Assembly (NCBI GenBank): GCA_930367215.1
Contig: OV884056.1
Location: 321,128,709 to 321,192,708, forward strand
Origin: Pollenia angustigena
Taxonomy: Eukaryota > Arthropoda > Insecta > Diptera > Polleniidae
Length of the DNA: 64,000 nt
Direction of reading: 5' to 3'
This document shows positions 25,116 through 36,506 of this stretch, in pieces. Below the pieces are notes generated by a model. That model was not told where the DNA came from, searched no databases, and saw only the letters and a program-made list of their open reading frames with translations. The translations under genes were made by a program, and so were the position numbers. The first letter of the stretch is position 1; each line of letters starts with the position of its first letter.

Positions 25116-25597
25116 TAATTGAACATTTTTGTGGCAGTGTTTGAAAATAAACAATAAATATCGCTGCTTAGTGTTTGGCTCGGTAGATTTCTGGAAAACA
25201 CAAACGCTAATAGTGTTTGTGTAGAAAATCATTAAAAAAAAATAACGTTTCTTTATTAGTCACTTTTCGAACACAAAAATTATAATGTTTTTATCAAACC
25301 CAACAAAAGATGAGCCCATTTAATTCCGTTCGGTTGTTTTTAAATCCACAAACTTCATTGTGTTCGGTTCGGCGCATTAATGTTCGTCGCTTTTGGCTGG
25401 TAAAAAAAAACAAACAATTTTTACAAAATAAAATACACATATGAAAAAAAACAAAAATTTCACACAAACAAAACATATACACAATACCCACACAAGCTGT
25501 TCGTGGTGCGGTCGTTGCTAAAATTTTTTGTTTGTTCATTTCTTTATAGTGTAAAAAAAGGAAAAATTTTAGAACATTAAAATATAATGTTTGTCTA

Positions 25598-25812
25598 CCC
25601 TGCAAATAAAATTGGACCACCTGATCCATTTTGATAAAATGGACTACTCCATGGACTGGTCCGATGTAATGCAAGCATGGTCCGTCATTGTTAAAAAGTG
25701 TTTCTAGTGAGACGACATGTCTTCGTTTTTTAACGACATGCTTTCGTTTTTAAACGTCCCTTATGGACTACTCTTTACACGCGTGGTTGGACTGGTCCTA
25801 TTATTTGCAGGG
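25598..25812. mobile_element. 215-bp MITE, CCCTGCAAATAA family, TA duplication
   Basis: CCCTGCAAATAA and TTATTTGCAGGG are flanked by TA (25596-25597 and 25813-25814), as in Tc1/mariner-derived MITEs. It contains repeated 'ggactactcc' and 'ggactggtcc' phrases. Other copies: 26343-26379 (right end only) and 27160-27511 (inverted, right end lost). Confidence 0.8.
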
Positions 25813-25856
25813 TACAGTATCACTACTATTGTTTTGTTTTTTAACGAAGAACAGAA

Positions 25857-26160
25857 CACTGATGGCTTAAACGCTGGTTTAGTTGAACTAAACTAGAATT
25901 TATATGTAGTTTAAACTCAACAACTATAAATCAGTGTCCCATGTATTATATGTTGTTAAAAAAATAACATGTGGCTGCACTACGATAAATCTTATTAAAT
26001 TCATATGGTCTGTATTGGTAGTTTAAACGCCCAATTTTATGCGTTTAAAGATGGTTTATATGTTTAGTGATTTATAGATTTGTTGGTTTAAACACATTTT
26101 AAACCAAAAAGAGAGTTTAACTTGCTCTGATATTTTAGCCCTAAGGGTTGTGTTTGCCTA
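25857..26160. repeat. Small inverted-repeat pieces rich in GTTTAAAC
   Basis: 25857-25938 is bounded by ACACTGAT and ATCAGTGT with inner inverted 'gtttaaac' phrases. 26007-26125 matches the flanks of the foldback element at 20857-21788. Confidence 0.45.
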
Positions 26161-26342
26161 CACAATTTTTGAATTAAAGAAAGTATAATGGCCGAAGGAA
26201 CGTGTTATATTTCTAGAAAATTCACTTTATTAATGTACAATATTATAAGTAGTTACACAGAAAAAAAAAATCAATCCATCCGTACTCAAATCAATAGTAC
26301 GGTGAGTACGGATATTTTTGAATCAAGTACAAAAAGATTGAT

Positions 26343-26379
26343 TACACGCGTGTTTGGACTGGTCCTATTATTTGCAGGG
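26343..26379. mobile_element. Right-end fragment of CCCTGCAAATAA-family MITE
   Basis: 'acacgcgtgtttggactggt' followed by 'cctattatttgcaggg' and TA, matching the right end of 25598-25812. Confidence 0.7.
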
Positions 26380-26416
26380 TACCCATACCCATTCAAGTAA
26401 AAAACATTTTAAAAAG

Positions 26417-26598
26417 AATAATTAGTATTGTGGTTATTTTGTTGAACTATTTATGGTTTTTGATCCAAATTTTTAATATTTTTAATTAGGCTTAAGTTCA
26501 TGAAATTTAATTTTTATTAAATTATTTTTATGAAGAAAGGAATTTTACAACATGAAAATCAATTAAAATTGTTATTGATAATCTTTCATTCTTGACGT
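26417..26598. repeat. Repeat shared, partly inverted, with 41205-41400
   Basis: 'tagtattgtggttattttgt' starts both copies in the same orientation. The following block ('cattcttgac..caataacaattttaat..aattcctttcttcat') is inverted in the other copy. Confidence 0.6.
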
Positions 26599-26715
26599 GG
26601 CTCGGGCTCGAACCGTGGCCGGCAGGTTACCATGACATGTTTCGATCGCAACCACTCGATCTCCTCAGATGGATTTGCCGTCTTACACTCGCAGCCATCG
26701 ACGACTGCTGACGTC
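26585..26715 (-). repeat. Possible tRNA-like SINE
   Basis: On the minus strand a B-box-like GGTTCGAGCCC occurs near 26610 with GC-rich flanks, unlike the surrounding AT-rich DNA. The A box is not convincing. Confidence 0.3.
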
Positions 26716-27159
26716 ACTAGTCAAACATCAATCCTTAAACCAAATTGTATTTTAACATTTGGTAGATCGAAATTTGCTTTCCTGAATGATTATCCATTTT
26801 TAATTGATTTTACATGTTTTTTCCTTTACTTCTGTTTTTTCGTACTTTCGTCAAGAATTTTTCTTGAAGTCCAAGTACTTTTTTTTTGTTTTTTCACTTT
26901 GTCTTTCTCTTTTCTGTTGACCTTTTTCAGCACAACTTGAAGGACAAATGTACACATTGAGCTCGTGCCTTAGCTTTAACAATAAAAAGAACTAAAAAAC
27001 TCTTGTTATACAATTTATGTACATGTGCAAATAACCTTAGCATGAGCAAATGTGACCGTTTATTGTCGTATAAATAGAACTTTACTGTTACCGCCCAGTT
27101 ATAATGCCAGTTTTTGTCAATACCTTGTACTTATGGATATATGTACAGTGTACATTGTA
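26716..27159. other. Spacer
   Basis: AT-rich, pyrimidine-rich stretch with no recognised feature. Confidence 0.3.
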
Positions 27160-27511
27160 CCCAGCAAATAATAGGACCAGTCCAAACACGCGTGTAAAGA
27201 GTAGTCCACAAGGGACCAGGACTAGTCCAAAACTAACCCAAACGTATGGAAAAAACCTGGTCTATTTAACATTGCGATGTCCTAGGAGAGGACCATATAA
27301 CCCACCTTTGGACCATGAAGGAGTAGTTTTAAAACTACTCCATGGTATACTCAAGAGGATTAGTTTTGAAGTCGGTTAAAAACGAAAGCATGTCGTTAAA
27401 AAACGAAGACATGTCGTCTCACTACAAGCACTTTTTAACAATGCCATGGTCCATGCTTGAATTAGATCGGACCAGTCCATGGAGTAGTCCATTTTATCAA
27501 AATGGATCAGG
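27160..27511. mobile_element. CCCTGCAAATAA-family MITE, inverted copy, one end lost
   Basis: It starts TA-CCCAGCAAATAATAGGACC at 27158 and runs inverted relative to 25598-25812 until 'aaaatggatcaggg', where the distal end is missing. It is longer than the other copy because of an internal segment at about 27210-27360. Confidence 0.7.
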
Positions 27512-27934
27512 GTTGGGCAAATTTTTAATAATTGATTAACATATTTTGTATACTATAATTATTAATACTTAAATAATAAAATACCACTGATATACATACA
27601 TAGGGAGGTATATATATCATTACGCAGAATTGCATATGTATATCAATTTTTTTTGTGTTTTAAGCAAAAGTTATTAAAATACTATGTTCATGAATAATTT
27701 TCTTTAAATTAAAAAATAAAGGTATAGGTATCTAAAGGTTGGTGCGATTCAATATGATTTCATTTGTACAACAATAAAACACATATTCTTTCCCTACAAC
27801 TACACAGTCGGTAACATTGGACATTTCCAAATTCTTTTCATATGCATTGATGCATACAAATGATGACAACAATATACTTTTACAATGTGCATACGATTGT
27901 GTATACACTACTATACAGAAAGCAAAGCTGAGAG
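27512..27934. other. Spacer
   Basis: AT-rich sequence without recognised features. Confidence 0.3.
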
Positions 27935-28417
27935 CAAGGTATATTTACACAAGGTAAACTCGTTGGCCCATATGTTTGTCAGCTGTTTACCCCATTTGGA
28001 ACCCTAGTGTCAAAAGTTATTTATGTTGGTTCCGTTGGTTCCTTGTGTTTGTTTACATACTTATGGTTAGTGCGCGCCATTTTGAATTAAAAAAGTGTAA
28101 AATTGTGAAAAACATTTTATTTTTGTGAAATTTTAATTCTTGTGATTACTAAGCAAACAAAATACATTTAAATGCACTATTTTTTGCAATAATACTTTAT
28201 TTTTATGCTTGAGAATGCACAATATATTAAAAATTGTTTCAGCTTATTATTCTGAACTGCACGTGTTGTTTTTTTTTCAATTTGTGTTTTTATTTTAAAG
28301 GCACATTGTTGCGTTTTTTTGACACCATGGTTCCAAATACAAAAACAATTTGGCGTGTTGTTTTTGTCTTGTTGTACTTGTTGTAGCAACGAGTTTACCT
28401 TGTGTAAATATACCTTG
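27935..28417. mobile_element. 483-bp hAT-type MITE, copy 1, duplication GCTGAGAG
   Basis: Ends CAAGGTATATTTACACAAGG and its inverse extend to about 31 paired bases. GCTGAGAG is present on both sides (27927-27934 and 28418-28425). The interior has no transposase. It is almost identical to, and exactly as long as, the copy at 28510-28992. Confidence 0.92.
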
Positions 28418-28509
28418 GCTGAGAGATTATACTTATAAGTTCTCTGAGAACAATACGCTCACTTTATAATTTACCTCTCAGAGTGGCAATACCAACGAAA
28501 AGTTCAATC

Positions 28510-28992
28510 CAAGGTAATTTACACAAGGTGAACTCGTTGGCCCATATGTTTGTCAGCTGTTTACCCCATTTGGAACCCTAGTGTCAAAAGTTATTTATGT
28601 TGGTTCCGTTGGTTCCTTGTGTTTGTTTACATACTTATGGTTAGTGCGCGCCATTTTGAATTAAAAAAGTGTAAAATTGTGAAAAACATTTTATTTTTGT
28701 GAAATTTTAATTCTTGTGATTACTAAGCAAACAAAATACATCTAAATGCATTAGTTTTTGCAATAATACTTTATTTTTATGCTTGAGAATGCACAATATA
28801 TTAAAAATTGTTTCAGCTTATTATTCTGAACTGCACGTGTTGTTTTTTTTCAATTTGTGTTTTTATTTTAAAGTCACATTGTTGCGTTTTTTTTTGACAC
28901 CATGGTTCCAAATACAAAAATAATTTGGCGTGTTGTTTTTGTCTTGTTGTACTTGTTGTAGCAACGAGTTTACCTTGTGTAAATATACCTTG
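28510..28992. mobile_element. 483-bp hAT-type MITE, copy 2, duplication GTTCAATC
   Basis: Same family and orientation as 27935-28417, only 92 bases away. Its own duplication GTTCAATC (28502-28509 and 28993-29000) proves an independent insertion rather than a tandem duplication. Confidence 0.92.
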
Positions 28993-29317
28993 GTTCAATC
29001 TCTTTTTTACTTGATTTGATAATTTTATACTTATTTTGATGAAATTCCGGGATTGATTTTCGAAAATGATCCCATTTGGATTGTTTTAAGTACGTTTGGG
29101 ATTGTTTTAAGGACGTTTAACTGTTTTTCGTACTAAGTTTTTTGAGCACGCCTCGTGCTAAAAGTGAGCATAAAAAAAAGATCAATTTATCCCGAGTGTT
29201 TTTCTTTCTGTGTACAAAATATACAACTAATGTTTAAGGAAAAAAAAACTACAGGGTGTGTTTGTTAATATTAATAACCATAATATATAGACTAAAACAG
29301 AAGTGAATGTTATAATT

Positions 29318-30280
29318 TCAATACTCCTCCTCATTCACATCAAATTGCATTTATTACAAAAATAATTATGTTTATTTAGCGCTAACGGCTTTGTTAAAAT
29401 GTCAGCTATCATCTCTTCTGTGGGACAATAGCTTGACGTTATGATACCTTTCTTCACCAGATCTTTTGTCATCTTATATTTGGTATCCATTTGTTTTGTT
29501 TTAAAAGAGAATTTGTCCTCACTTAAAAGACGTAGGCAGCTTTGGTTGTCATTGAAGATTTGGGTTGGTTCATTAACTGTTTGTTGAAAATCTTCTAATA
29601 GTTGCCTTAACCATTTTGCTTCCTTTGCAGCTTCTGATAATGATACGTAATCTGCTTCACATGTTAAAGATGTCACGAGTGTTTGCTTTTGACAGGACCA
29701 CGAAATTGTACCACCATTGTAGAAAAATATTCGACCACTTTTGGATTTTCTTTCGATTCTTTCTTCAGTCCAATTTGCGTCAGCATAACCAGTCAGTTGT
29801 TGTTTTCGTTTTTGTTGCTTAAATTTAATTTTTAATTTGATGTTGATTTTAAATATTTTAAAATACGTTTACATTGCATCCAATCTTCATTTGTAGGTTG
29901 TGAAATCTTTTGTGCCAAACTGCTTACAGGTGCTGAAATATCAGGTCTAGTATTAACTGAAATATACAAAAGATGACCAATTAATTTACGATATTTATTA
30001 TTATTTTCAAGAAGAGTTGTATCTCCTCCTTTTCCATAACATAAATCCATAGGAGTTCTGGTTGATTTGGCCTCTTGCATTCCAAATTCCAGAACAGTTT
30101 TATTGATGTAATTGGATTGACAACGTTGAAAATTACCATAATCATCTTTTGATATTTCGATTCCTAAATAATGCTTTAATTCGCCTAAGTTTTCTATAGC
30201 GAAGTTGTTTGATTATGTGCTTTCAATGTACCTTATTTGTTTTTCTGTAGGACAGGCTAATATAAGATCATCAACATTTT
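29318..30280 (-). pseudogene. Ty1/copia retrotransposon: 3' part (RT end and RNase H)
   Basis: On the minus strand: VDDLILACPTEKQ (RT YVDD region) at about 30270, then GELKHYLGIEI, KSTRTPMDL and TRPDISAPVSSLAQ (RT/connection). In another frame come CEADYVSLSEAAKEAKWLRQ, NDNQSCLRLL and ADILTKPL (copia RNase H, to 29335). Several frameshifts separate these blocks. A purine-rich tract (aatgaggaggagta on the minus strand, 29322-29335) follows the stop and fits a polypurine tract. No LTR pair could be identified. Confidence 0.85.
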
Positions 30281-32475
30281 TTATTTATTTATTTATTTAT
30301 TTAATCAATGGATATTATCCTTACTGACTAATAACAATATTGACTTAAAATTAATGAATAACAATAAGCATTTTAAAATATACTACACTTTACAGAATAT
30401 ACTTATGTACATACAAATTTACGCATTAAGAAAAACAATAATTTTATGCTTTATTAAATTTAAACATAAAGAAAAATCAACAAATTGTGACAGAGAATTA
30501 AATTGTCTACATAACCTTGAAAAAGGATCAGCAAAAGCATAATTTTCTCTATAAAATTTAGCAAAGAGCAGATTATAATGACGCGTATTGCGACAAGGTA
30601 TATTAAATTTAACAGACCCTAACAAAAAATCACAACAAACATTACCATTAATAAGATTAACCATAAAAGAAACATTTAACATTGTACGACGACTTTTGAG
30701 CGATGGTAATTTTATTAATGCCAGTCTACTAGCATATGAAGGAAAGTTTGTCGAGTAACTCCAATGTAGATCACGTAAACGGAATAATAAAAATTGTTTT
30801 TGGACTGATTCAATACGAGAATTGTGAATGTTGTAAAATGGGTCCCAAATGATTGACGCATATTCTAAGATTGGTCTAACGAGTGATACGTAAAGTTGCT
30901 TCGTTATGTATGGAGCGCTGGGCTAAAGCGCTTAATAAAGCCAAGAACACCTCGAGCTTTATTCACAGTTAATGTTATATGAGAAACAAAGTTTAATTTA
31001 GGATCCAGTAAGACTCCAAGATCAAGAAACGAATCAACCAACTCCAGTTGATGGCCACCAAAAGCATAATTAACGGCAATACAGTTATTTCTATAAAAAC
31101 GCATACATTTGCATTTCACAAGATTCAGCTCCATCATATTATGATTACACCATAAAAAGAAGTTATTAAGATCCGATTGAAGATAAAAATTATCAGTGAA
31201 GCAATTAAAAGAATGGAAAATTTTTACATCGTCAGCATACATCAATATATTGGCGAACTTGATAACGTTGGGCAGATCATTAATAAACAGCGAAAATAAA
31301 AGTGGGCCAAGATGACTGCCTTGGGGAACACCGGACGAAACATAAATGTACTTGGATATACAATTATTGAATTGTACTTTTTGCTTTCTTCCAATTCAAT
31401 AAGAACTTAACCAGCATAAACTTCTACGGGATAAACCTAATAAATCCAATTTAGTAAGAAGGTGATGGTTAACTTTATCAAACGCTTTACTGAATTCAGT
31501 ATAAACAGCATCAGTTTGTTTCTTTTGTGTAAATGCACAATTAATTAAAGTTGTTAAATGAAGTACATTCGTTGTAGTTGAACAGCCTTTTCTAAAACCA
31601 TGCTGGCAAGCTGCCAGTAAGGACGAGGTGTGATGACTGAGGAAATCAGTAACTAGTTTTTCAAAAAGTTTTGGAATCTCACTCAATTTGGCAATTCCTC
31701 TATAGTTTGTTATATCCGATTTATTGCCAGATTTAAATAAAGGTTTTATATACGAATCTTTCCATAATACGGGAAAATAACCACATATAATCGACGCATT
31801 AATCATAAAAGTTAATGGCGTAACTAATGATTCAGCACATTGATTTAAAATACACGTTGGAACAAGATCAGGACCATGACTAAAAGACATCTTTAGCCTT
31901 TTTAAGTTAACCAAAATATCATTGCTATTAAAAGTAGGGAAAGAGATTGCATGGTTTGATGAGAGCATATAGGGATAACCATTGCTATCATCGTATACAG
32001 CATCAGAATAAGTCGTGGCAAAAAAATCGGCAAACATATCACATATGACCTGAGAATCTCCAGATTCTTGGCAACGAAATTTCATAACGGATGGATATCC
32101 ATTAGATTTTCTTTTAGAGTTGACGAATGCAAAGAACGATTTTGGGTCTCGAACAAAATTGTTTTTCACCTTATTTATATATTGATTATATAAAGCATGA
32201 TTCAGCAGATTATATTCTGAACGACTGACAGAGTATTTTCCGTAATCAATAAATGATCCAGACTTTTTGAATTTTTTATAATTTTTATTCTTCAGATTTT
32301 TTAGCCTAGTAAGCTGTTTAGAGTTCCATGGCGGTCCAACTGGAGTATAAACAAATTGTTTAGGTATGCAAATGTCAAAAAAGGCGTACATTTTTTCATA
32401 AAATTTAGAAACCATCACATCAATGTCCGAGCTGTTGTTTAATTGAGAACGATGATGTAACATATTTTACCATAA
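30281..32475 (-). pseudogene. 5'-truncated non-LTR retrotransposon (CR1/Jockey-like RT) inserted in the copia element
   Basis: Starting near 32463 on the minus strand, one frame reads through RT motifs: PWNSKQLTRLK, SHGPDLVPTCIL, NYRGIAKLSEIPKLFEKLV, QHGFRKGCSTTTNVLHL, FSKAFDKVNHHLL, a TGA stop at about 31393-31395, then SSGVPQGSHLGPLLFSLFIN, MYADDVKIF and LGVLLDPKLNF to 30904. A frameshift follows, and the C-terminal part resumes to about 30419. The endonuclease half is missing. The 3' end is an AAAT repeat (plus-strand ttta repeat, 30281-30303). On both sides the copia RT resumes, so the element is an insertion younger than the copia copy. Confidence 0.85.
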
Positions 32476-32976
32476 ATGTTACCATAATACAAACAAGGAT
32501 CATTAAGACTTTGTGTTTTTAATAAGAATTTCATTTAATGTATGATTCCATGATCTTGCGGCCTGTTTTAAACCATATATGCTTTTCTTTAATAAACATA
32601 CCAGTTCACCGTTTCCCTCTTGGGGTTGTTTCATAAAAATTGTTTCGGATAATTTACCATTTAAAAACGCTGTTTTAGCATCAATGTGATTTACAATCAT
32701 TGTTTTCTTTCCTGCAATCGAAAATAAAATTTTAAATGTTGTGTGAGACACCACTGGGGCAAAAACCTCATCATAGTCGATTCCATACTTTTGTGAAAAA
32801 CCTTGAGCCACGAGACGAGCTTTGAAACGACTTACATCACCATCAGAGTTACGTTTTATTTTGTAAACCCATTTACTTCCAATTGCTGATTTATCTTTAG
32901 GCAAAGACTCCATTTCATCCTCACTTTCAGGGCTTGCTGATATGTTTTGGGTTCTTTTAGTTCTTGTATTGACCAC
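32476..32976 (-). pseudogene. Ty1/copia retrotransposon: N-terminal RT segment
   Basis: Minus-strand frame reads SKWVYKIKRNSDGDVSRFKA, RLVAQGFSQKYGIDYDEVFA, DAKTAFLNGKL, KSIYGLKQAARSWN, the canonical copia RT opening. A +1 shift near 32505 leads to LNDPCLYYGN just before the non-LTR insertion. It joins the integrase block by a frameshift near 32930. Confidence 0.9.
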
Positions 32977-33990
32977 ACTTCATCAATTAATCGTTTTGGC
33001 TCTTTACCTTTATTTTCACGATTGGAAACCCTTATAGTAGGTATCTGTATTTCTAAATGCTCTTCGGAATCATTTTGTTCATCATTATCTGTGTGTTCAT
33101 TACTATCATCCGAATCATTATTGATTGCTTTATTCTCAATTAAAGGTAATTCAATTTTCTCCTCCTCAATCAATATTGGCATATTTTTACGATCATCGTT
33201 TCTATGAAACTCAATAGAAACTTCTTTATCAACATTATTTGTTGTAAAATCTGTAAAATGAACATCACGACTAATGACTACCCTTTTGGTAACCGGATTG
33301 TAAAACCGAAAAGCTTTTGAATTATTATCATAACCCAGAAAAATCATTTCAATTGCTTTATTGTCTAATTTACGTCTCTTTTCAGATGGAACATGTACAA
33401 AACATTTTGATCCAAAAATATGAAATTGGCTTAGACTTGGCTTTGAACCATACCATAGTTCATATGGGGTTGTATTAGTAGATTTCGTAAAAACTCTATT
33501 CTGAATATAATTTGCAGTTGATACAGCTTCCCCCCAAAATGTGTATGGTAAACTTGCATATATAAGCAAACATCTAGACATTTCAATTAGAGTCCTATTT
33601 TTTCTTTCCGCTTTACCATTTTGTTGAGGACTATAAGGGGCTGTCAATTGAATTTGAATACCTTCATACTGTAAATAAGAAATAAAATTCTTTCCAGTGT
33701 ATTCCCCACCTCTGATTTTCTTGATATTCTTGAAATATTCGATTATGAATAATTGTAAAACTTGAATAATCATCAATAAAAGGAACAACATACCTTTTAC
33801 CTGAAGGAGTAGTAGTTTGCATCGGGCCACAAACATCTGTGTGAATTAACTGCAACGTTTCCGTCGATTTATGTAATGATTGTTTTGGAAATGGCATTCT
33901 TGTCAATTTCCCTTTAGTGCACGTTTCACATATTTCCTTTATACCGCATTCAACAATTTTAAAATCTTCGGCTAAATTTTCTGAAAACAT
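32856..33990 (-). pseudogene. Ty1/copia retrotransposon: integrase
   Basis: The first frame (33990-33664) has CETCTKGKLTRMPF (zinc-binding end), HTDVCGPM and FIDDYSSF. The second (33836-32856) has RGGEYTGKNFISYL, TAPYSPQQNGKAERKNRT, WGEAVSTANYIQNR and LGYDNNSKAFRFYNP. Between them the segment that normally leads to the second catalytic Asp (the 'SDRGGEY' neighbourhood) is shortened, so the copy has both a frameshift and a small deletion and cannot encode an active integrase. Confidence 0.88.
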
Positions 33991-34032
33991 CTTCCTTATA
34001 GCTTCTGGATCACGATGCCCTAGCTTACGATG

Positions 34033-34611
34033 TCACTGATGAATACAATTTTCATTATGTTGATACAAAGCAGTAATATTATCATATTGACGTAAAATAT
34101 ACATTTCCCCATCAATATCAGCTACGCCAACGTTGTTGTTGTTAAAATTTATATGACAAAGATTTTTCTTGAATGATATATTAAAACCAACTTTTGTTAA
34201 TTGCCGAGCTAAAAGAATATTTCCCACTAATCTAGGAGCATAAAATTGCCAAAATTTTATGTTGATTACCATTTATATCACATAGCATCAACTCACCTGA
34301 ACCAATACCTTCAATAGAAACTGTTTCTCCATTAGCTATTCAATTGAACTTTTATACGATTCATCCAATTTCTGAAAAAATTTACGATCAAGCATGACGA
34401 GTTGCACCTGAATCAACCAGCCAACAAAACTTATTATTTTTACCAAATTTAAAAAGAAAATCTGATTTGTGTTTTTCCTCCACAGAATTGATTGTGTTAA
34501 AATTATTTCACTAAAAAAATAGATATCTATCTTGGGTGTGTGAGCCGAATGCTTGTTTATTTTTGAACAATGGCTTGTGGTTGCGAAAAAAATTGTTGCT
34601 TTATTGTGCAC
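34033..34611 (-). pseudogene. Ty1/copia retrotransposon: protease and pre-integrase remnant
   Basis: On the minus strand, FCWLVDSGATRHA at about 34430 is the retroviral-type aspartic protease site (DSGAT), followed by stop codons. 34272-34033 gives the GAG-pre-integrase segment (LARQLTKVGFNISF to ILRQYDNITAL). Gag proper and the 5' LTR were not found. The sequence upstream of 34555 is instead the interspersed repeat shared with 45620-45720. Confidence 0.78.
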
Positions 34612-34655
34612 ATCAAGTGAAAATGTTGCCGCCTTTGTGAACGAAGTTTAAAGAA

Positions 34656-35396
34656 GAAACATGTTCGTAATAAATAGTTTAAATAAGGATATTCCATGAT
34701 AAATTAAATTTCGTTTATGTTCTGAAAAATTTATCAATTATTATAATTTGGGGCCTAATGAAATTCGAATTTAAATTGTTTTGTAATTGAGATCGATGTC
34801 GCATGATATAATTAAGCCCCTGATTTCAATTAAAAATAGAAAACAAAAACACATTTTAATAATTTGTTTTTGTTTTAAATGTAGGTTAAGCGAACACCGT
34901 CCTCGTTCGGAAACAGTAAAAATACATAAGCTTTGTTCACACTTATCAAATATTTGACGTATTTGATTGTATGCTTTTGCAAAGTTTTCAATAGATCAAA
35001 CTCATTTACCAGTTTCCAAATTACATTAGACAATAATATTCTTACAAATTATTTTAAACAAAACACGACCATTTGGTGCTTGCTATAAGTCGTGACCCCC
35101 AGAAGGTATGTTAAGCGTTCTATAAGCCAGCGGCCAGGCAACAGGGCCCTAATGATTTAAAATATTTATAATATTGGCTTTCTAATATTGAAAATCTAGG
35201 GGGGAGTATAAAGCCTGAAGGAAACCTGTGCTCATGTTCTGTGACTCTGGCGTCGATTCGATTAAAATGTGTGAAATGAAACAAAAATGACATATATTGA
35301 AACAAACAATATACTGTGTCTGTAATTTATTTTGGCGAGTACTAGCTGTCACGCAAGGAAATTACTCGCCAATTTACAGAAAAAGTGTGTCTGTTA
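34656..35396. other. Spacer with small inverted repeats
   Basis: 34749-34840 has GGGGCCTAATGAAATT and the imperfect inverse GAAATCAGGGGC. 35333-35371 is a hairpin with 8-bp GGCGAGTA/TACTCGCC arms. No gene. Confidence 0.35.
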
Positions 35397-35988
35397 CTAC
35401 GTTTATACGTAGCATATTCGCGAATAAAAATTATTCGCAATTTACTAAGTGCTGGTTCACACACGTCATGTTTAACTCGTCAAGTCTTGAGTTTTTAGGA
35501 GAGAGGGGAAAAGATATGGCACCCTCTTTTCCCTTCTCTCCTAAAAGCTTAAGACTTGACGGGTAAAACTTGACGTGTTTGAACCGGCACTAACTTACTG
35601 TTTATAGGGGTATTTCTTAATGAAAACTCTTATTTTTAAGCGATGCCAGATGGAAAATTTATTTATTTAGTGGCACTGTATGTATATACATTTTTTATTT
35701 CTTAAATGAAAAGATCAAAAATTATTGTGTATTTTTAAATTTATTTGCACATTTTTGATTTAATTTTACTTTTGTTGTCAAATGAATGTGTCACATCGAA
35801 ATAAAAACATAAAACGGTTAAAAGTGTGGCAATGCTTAAAATCTTAGTTGCAAATAGTGTCGTTAATCAGGAATTGTTTTCATGAGTTAGCTATTCGCAA
35901 ATAAAAATTTAATTCACTGCTTATGCGATAATATTCTCTACAGCAATATATGTATTTATTTGCGAATAAGTGGTGCGTATAAACGTAG
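35397..35988. mobile_element. 592-bp MITE, CTACGTTTATACG ends, TA duplication
   Basis: Perfect 13-bp termini CTACGTTTATACG / CGTATAAACGTAG are flanked by TA (35395-35396 and 35989-35990). Further in, 'ttcgcgaataaaaattattcgc' pairs with 'tatttgcgaataa'. The element contains another MITE at 35449-35590. Confidence 0.78.
35449..35590. mobile_element. 142-bp MITE nested in another MITE, TAA duplication
   Basis: GTGCTGGTTCACACACGTCA and its near-inverse are flanked by TAA (35446-35448 and 35591-35593). It is the short form of the family at 8451-8710. Almost the whole element is one hairpin ('aagtcttgag..ggagag' pairs with 'ctctcc..cttaagactt'). Confidence 0.82.
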
Positions 35989-36506
35989 TATGTAACATTT
36001 TTGTAAGAAAAGTTTCCGCTTTGAAATCTCAAATAAACTCACGAAAATAATGGGGCGAGAAACAATTTTAACTCTAAAAAACGATTCAAAATTCAAAATG
36101 CAAAGAATTATAATAAAAATATATTGTTCTTGGCACGTTTTTTCATTGTTTAATTATTTTGCTTTTAACATTTTTATAAAATATACGAATTTTTTCAAAA
36201 CTCGTTTGCAAACAACAAACATTAAAGGCGCACTTTACGTTATTTGGTATAGCCGACGGTTGTATTTTCGCCGCCGTAGTTGAAAAATTTTTAATTTTAG
36301 TAAATTTTGATCGCCGTCAACGATACGTGTGACTGGCGTGCTCAACACCTGCAATGTCACATCGGCTTCGAGTACAATGTTATGACATTTATAACGTAAC
36401 GACGGAATCACTTTTGACACACTTTTTTCTCACTTTCCGAGAAACGATGAAATATTAAATCTTTAAAAGTTGAAGAAATAATAAAAAAAGATTGTTATGA
36501 TTTCGT

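Noticed and set aside
27935..28992. LTR pair of a retrotransposon
   Set aside because: Each unit has its own inverted ends and its own different 8-bp duplication, so they are two independent DNA-element insertions.
28177..28998. Similar 60-70-codon frames inside the two 483-bp elements
   Set aside because: They are the same non-coding MITE sequence read twice; no transposase motif.
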